In this document: positions 61,884 to 64,000 of the stretch, one piece after another
Layout: the number at the start of each line of letters is the position of its first letter
Position numbering within the stretch: position 1 is the stretch's first letter
Assembly (NCBI RefSeq): GCF_040712085.1
Contig: NZ_JBFCVK010000004.1
Location: 62,001-126,000, forward strand
Direction: 5' to 3'
Length of the DNA: 64,000 nt
From: Aquibaculum sediminis
GTDB taxonomy: Bacteria; Pseudomonadota; Alphaproteobacteria; Kiloniellales; DSM-21159
Program-made: the position numbers and the translations under genes
Notes under the pieces: generated by a model
What the model was told of the DNA's origin: nothing
The model's input: only the letters and a program-made list of their open reading frames with translations
Database searches by the model: none

Positions 61884-63344
61884 GAGCATACTGCGCAGGA
61901 TGACTTCCGGGTCGTACTGCGGAAACCATCGAGCATAGCACTGGATCTGCTTCTGCCTTCGCCGCTCGAGCGCTTCGGCACCATCGGCGCGCCACTTCGA
62001 TAGGGTTTCCACGAGTTCCTCCACGTCCCTCGGACTTTCGAGCGCGACGTCTTCGACAGCCAGGCCTTCTGGTGTGTCGGAACTGTCCGCATTGCGTGGG
62101 CCAGCGGACGTTTGCCGGGCTTTCACCCCCCTCCAGTAGATTACGGGCACGCCTTGCGCAGCGGCGTGAAACGCCACATTGGAGCGGGTGCAGACGATGC
62201 CCGCGACCGAATTCAGGAACTCATCTAGGGAAATCGCTTCGTGCGGAAGCGCCTTGAAACCCCGATGCGCGCCAATCGCCTCCTGCAACAGCGGGCCATC
62301 CCTTCCGGGCGGGCGCCCCTTGACGAACAGCATGACGCCGGCGCGCGCCGCCGCTGCGGCCACCTCATTCACATCCTGGAGATCCTTGTCGGCGGCCATG
62401 CCGACCCGGAAGATCCCCTCACGGAGCACTTGGCCCGGTTGGTCCAGCGCGCCCTCCGAACCTGGATCCCGGCCAGACGCCAACGTTGAGCCAAATCCGG
62501 AGAAACCCGTCACGATTGTCCGCATGCTCGGATTCAGGGAGTGTGCGATTACCGCGCAGCGGTACGAGCGAACGACACCGACATCGAAAAGCCCAAGGTC
62601 GTAAAAGGCGGGGCGGAAGACATCACGTCCTCGCAGCACTCCATGCGGCACGATCACGGTTGGCACCCCCTCCACCCTGCCGGCGAGCGAATAGTAGAGC
62701 GGTTCTTCCTTCGGCTGGTTCACGACAATCCGGCCGGGTTCAGCGCGCTTGATCCAACTTCTGATCAGTTCGATCCGCGTTAGCGCATGCTTGGCTTGCG
62801 CAACCAAATCCGACCTTATCGGGACTTTATTCTGCAGGTGATGTTGCAGAAGAAAGGCGGATGTCTGCTTCTTGAAGGCCCTGACGATCGCTTTGATCTC
62901 TGCGGATCGCGGGGCTTCGGAAAAGGATGCGCCAAACACCCACGTCTCGCCTTCATGACGGGGGGGCAACGATGACCAGTTGCGCCCTTCCTCGGGCAGG
63001 ATCACCGCGCATGCCCTTTTTTGCGCACTCATCTCTTTGACCAAGGGCGAAACGCCGCTGAATCCCGTTTCGTTGTGGCAAACGAACAGGGTGTCACCCG
63101 GCGACCAAGGCGGTGCACTGTTGCGTCGTCGCGTCAGCCAGAGAGCCGACGAAAAGCATTCGGCAACTTTTCTTTGAAGATCATCAATTTTTCCAGACGG
63201 GCCATTCAAATGGCCATCAAGAAGCAGCTTCCGGATACCCTTCTCTATAATTTTTGAAACCTGGATCCCGCAATATTTAACAGTCACCTGATCGTGAAAT
63301 GAATCGACTACACTTTTTTCGTACTTGAATTTCATTTCCGGCAT
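61878..63344 (-). CDS. Large hypothetical protein of the glycan locus, GT-B-like
   Basis: This 488-residue protein has no motif I can name firmly. The second half reads TVIVPHGVLRGRDVF, then VGMAADKDLQDVNEVAAAAA, LFVKGRPPGRDGPLL and SVAGIVCTRSNVAFHAAAQG, a layout seen in GT-B-fold enzymes such as capsule or CDP-glycerol-type transferases. It has no signal peptide or membrane helix. It is clearly lower in GC near its 5' end, as is the next gene. Context suggests glycan synthesis or modification. Confidence 0.6.
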   Translation of the reverse strand: MPEMKFKYEKSVVDSFHDQVTVKYCGIQVSKIIEKGIRKLLLDGHLNGPSGKIDDLQRKVAECFSSALWLTRRRNSAPPWSPGDTLFVCHNETGFSGVSPLVKEMSAQKRACAVILPEEGRNWSSLPPRHEGETWVFGASFSEAPRSAEIKAIVRAFKKQTSAFLLQHHLQNKVPIRSDLVAQAKHALTRIELIRSWIKRAEPGRIVVNQPKEEPLYYSLAGRVEGVPTVIVPHGVLRGRDVFRPAFYDLGLFDVGVVRSYRCAVIAHSLNPSMRTIVTGFSGFGSTLASGRDPGSEGALDQPGQVLREGIFRVGMAADKDLQDVNEVAAAAARAGVMLFVKGRPPGRDGPLLQEAIGAHRGFKALPHEAISLDEFLNSVAGIVCTRSNVAFHAAAQGVPVIYWRGVKARQTSAGPRNADSSDTPEGLAVEDVALESPRDVEELVETLSKWRADGAEALERRRQKQIQCYARWFPQYDPEVILRSMLS

Positions 63345-63368
63345 GTGCCAATTGTTTGGAAAATATAA

Positions 63369-64000
63369 TCAATCAAACTTCAATTGCCGCCCTCTGGTTT
63401 CCTCCACCAGTCGCATCGCCTCTGCCATGTCCCATTCCAGGAACTCGCGGCGCGCCTTGGAAAGGTGCAGCGCGGGCGTTGCCCTGCGTCGGCCGCCGAT
63501 TGACGCCGCCCGCGCGCTGGCCCATTCCGCGGCGCGGTCATACTCGATGCGAATCCTCCCGCCAGAGACACGTCGCATTGATTTCTTCAAAGCGCGGCCG
63601 GGAGCGCTGCGCCCAAACACACGAACACCCTTGTATACGGAGGTAGAGATCGACGAGGCCTTGCGAGAGTTCCGCACGTCCTCGGACAGCTTCAGACCGT
63701 CGCACGCGGGATCGATGCCCAGGAACTGGCAGATCTCGTCTACGACCTTGTTCCCATCGCTGGCGACTTCTTCCAAAAAGTAAAAGAACACAGGCAATCC
63801 CGAATCGCGCGCCTCGCGAACCCTCCTGGACCAGGACAGATCATCATCCGTGAATTCCTCCACGTAATCATCTAACGATTTCACGTTAATGTAGTTTGCC
63901 TCTGTCTGAAGATATGCGGACACTAGCCAGTCTTTATGATTCCGGAATCCGACAATCATCCCTAGACCATAGGACCTGTGTTCCAGGAACTCTATACAGT
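63369..64000 (-). CDS. Sulfotransferase-like protein, 5' end outside the window
   Basis: The reading frame is open to the right edge (bases 63960-64000 continue it upstream of the Met at 63959), so this is the C-terminal part, at least 209 residues. MIVGFRNHKDWLVSAYLQTE resembles the 3'-phosphate-binding region of sulfotransferases (R-x-x-x-D/R-W-x-x-S-A-Y), and VFFYFLEEVASDGNKVVDEICQFLGID is like their E-D/E-L, C-x-F-L-G segment. The PAPS loop would lie beyond the edge. It would be a second sulfotransferase in the locus. Confidence 0.6.
   Translation of the reverse strand, partial: CIEFLEHRSYGLGMIVGFRNHKDWLVSAYLQTEANYINVKSLDDYVEEFTDDDLSWSRRVREARDSGLPVFFYFLEEVASDGNKVVDEICQFLGIDPACDGLKLSEDVRNSRKASSISTSVYKGVRVFGRSAPGRALKKSMRRVSGGRIRIEYDRAAEWASARAASIGGRRRATPALHLSKARREFLEWDMAEAMRLVEETRGRQLKFD

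Overview
The window is GC-rich, densely coded chromosomal DNA from an alphaproteobacterium. The best markers are a mitochondrial-complex-I-type NDUFA12 protein beside MlaD and DUF2155 proteins, an ethylmalonyl-CoA-pathway gene pair, an ELM1-family protein, and the block tig-clpP-clpX-lon-hupB. Rhodospirillales is my best guess at order; genus cannot be read from the sequence. There are three tRNA genes and no rRNA, CRISPR array, transposase or replication origin.

Layout. 0-5 kb: the tail of a UxaA-type sugar-acid dehydratase, an SDR dehydrogenase, an N-carbamoyl-D-amino-acid hydrolase, mesaconyl-CoA hydratase, a malyl-CoA thioesterase/lyase and pyridoxal kinase. 5-10.6 kb: a likely operon of a choline/ethanolamine-kinase-like enzyme, a dimethylglycine-dehydrogenase-type flavoenzyme and the EutH transporter, divergent from a DeoR regulator across a spacer with a 16-bp inverted repeat. 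10.6-17.6 kb: an orphan Fe(III)-type ABC permease, glmS, glmU, an amidase and an FKBP isomerase. 17.8-19.1 kb: an Xre-RES toxin-antitoxin module with two operator palindromes, next to a CAU-anticodon tRNA. 19.1-25.9 kb: a peptide-type ABC transporter with a metallo-beta-lactamase-fold hydrolase and a methyltransferase. 26-31 kb: an AruH-like aminotransferase, DUF2155-MlaD-NDUFA12 and a TPP enzyme.

30.6-38.4 kb is a coherent catabolic unit: a FadR-type regulator divergent from a DHDPS-family aldolase/dehydratase, an Ldh-family oxidoreductase, a TAXI-type TRAP transporter and an IlvD/Edd sugar-acid dehydratase. It probably imports and degrades an organic or sugar acid. 38.4-39.6 kb is a small low-GC islet with two genes of unknown function, bounded by two imperfect 76-77-nt direct repeats, one directly behind tRNA-Val. 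39.7-46.8 kb is the protein-quality-control block, with a sigma-32-like promoter before lon and several intrinsic terminators. 47-53 kb: fumC with its usual small partners and a large AsmA protein. 52.8-55.5 kb: a NitT/TauT-type ABC importer of unknown substrate.

55.5-64 kb: a YihY membrane protein and then a surface-glycan locus containing two sulfotransferase-like genes, two probable glycosyltransferase-like genes, an ABC exporter and an ELM1 protein. It runs off the right edge. The most interesting regions are the EutH-kinase-flavoenzyme cluster, the repeat-bounded islet and its link to the other tRNA flank, the toxin-antitoxin operator, and the sulfated-glycan locus.
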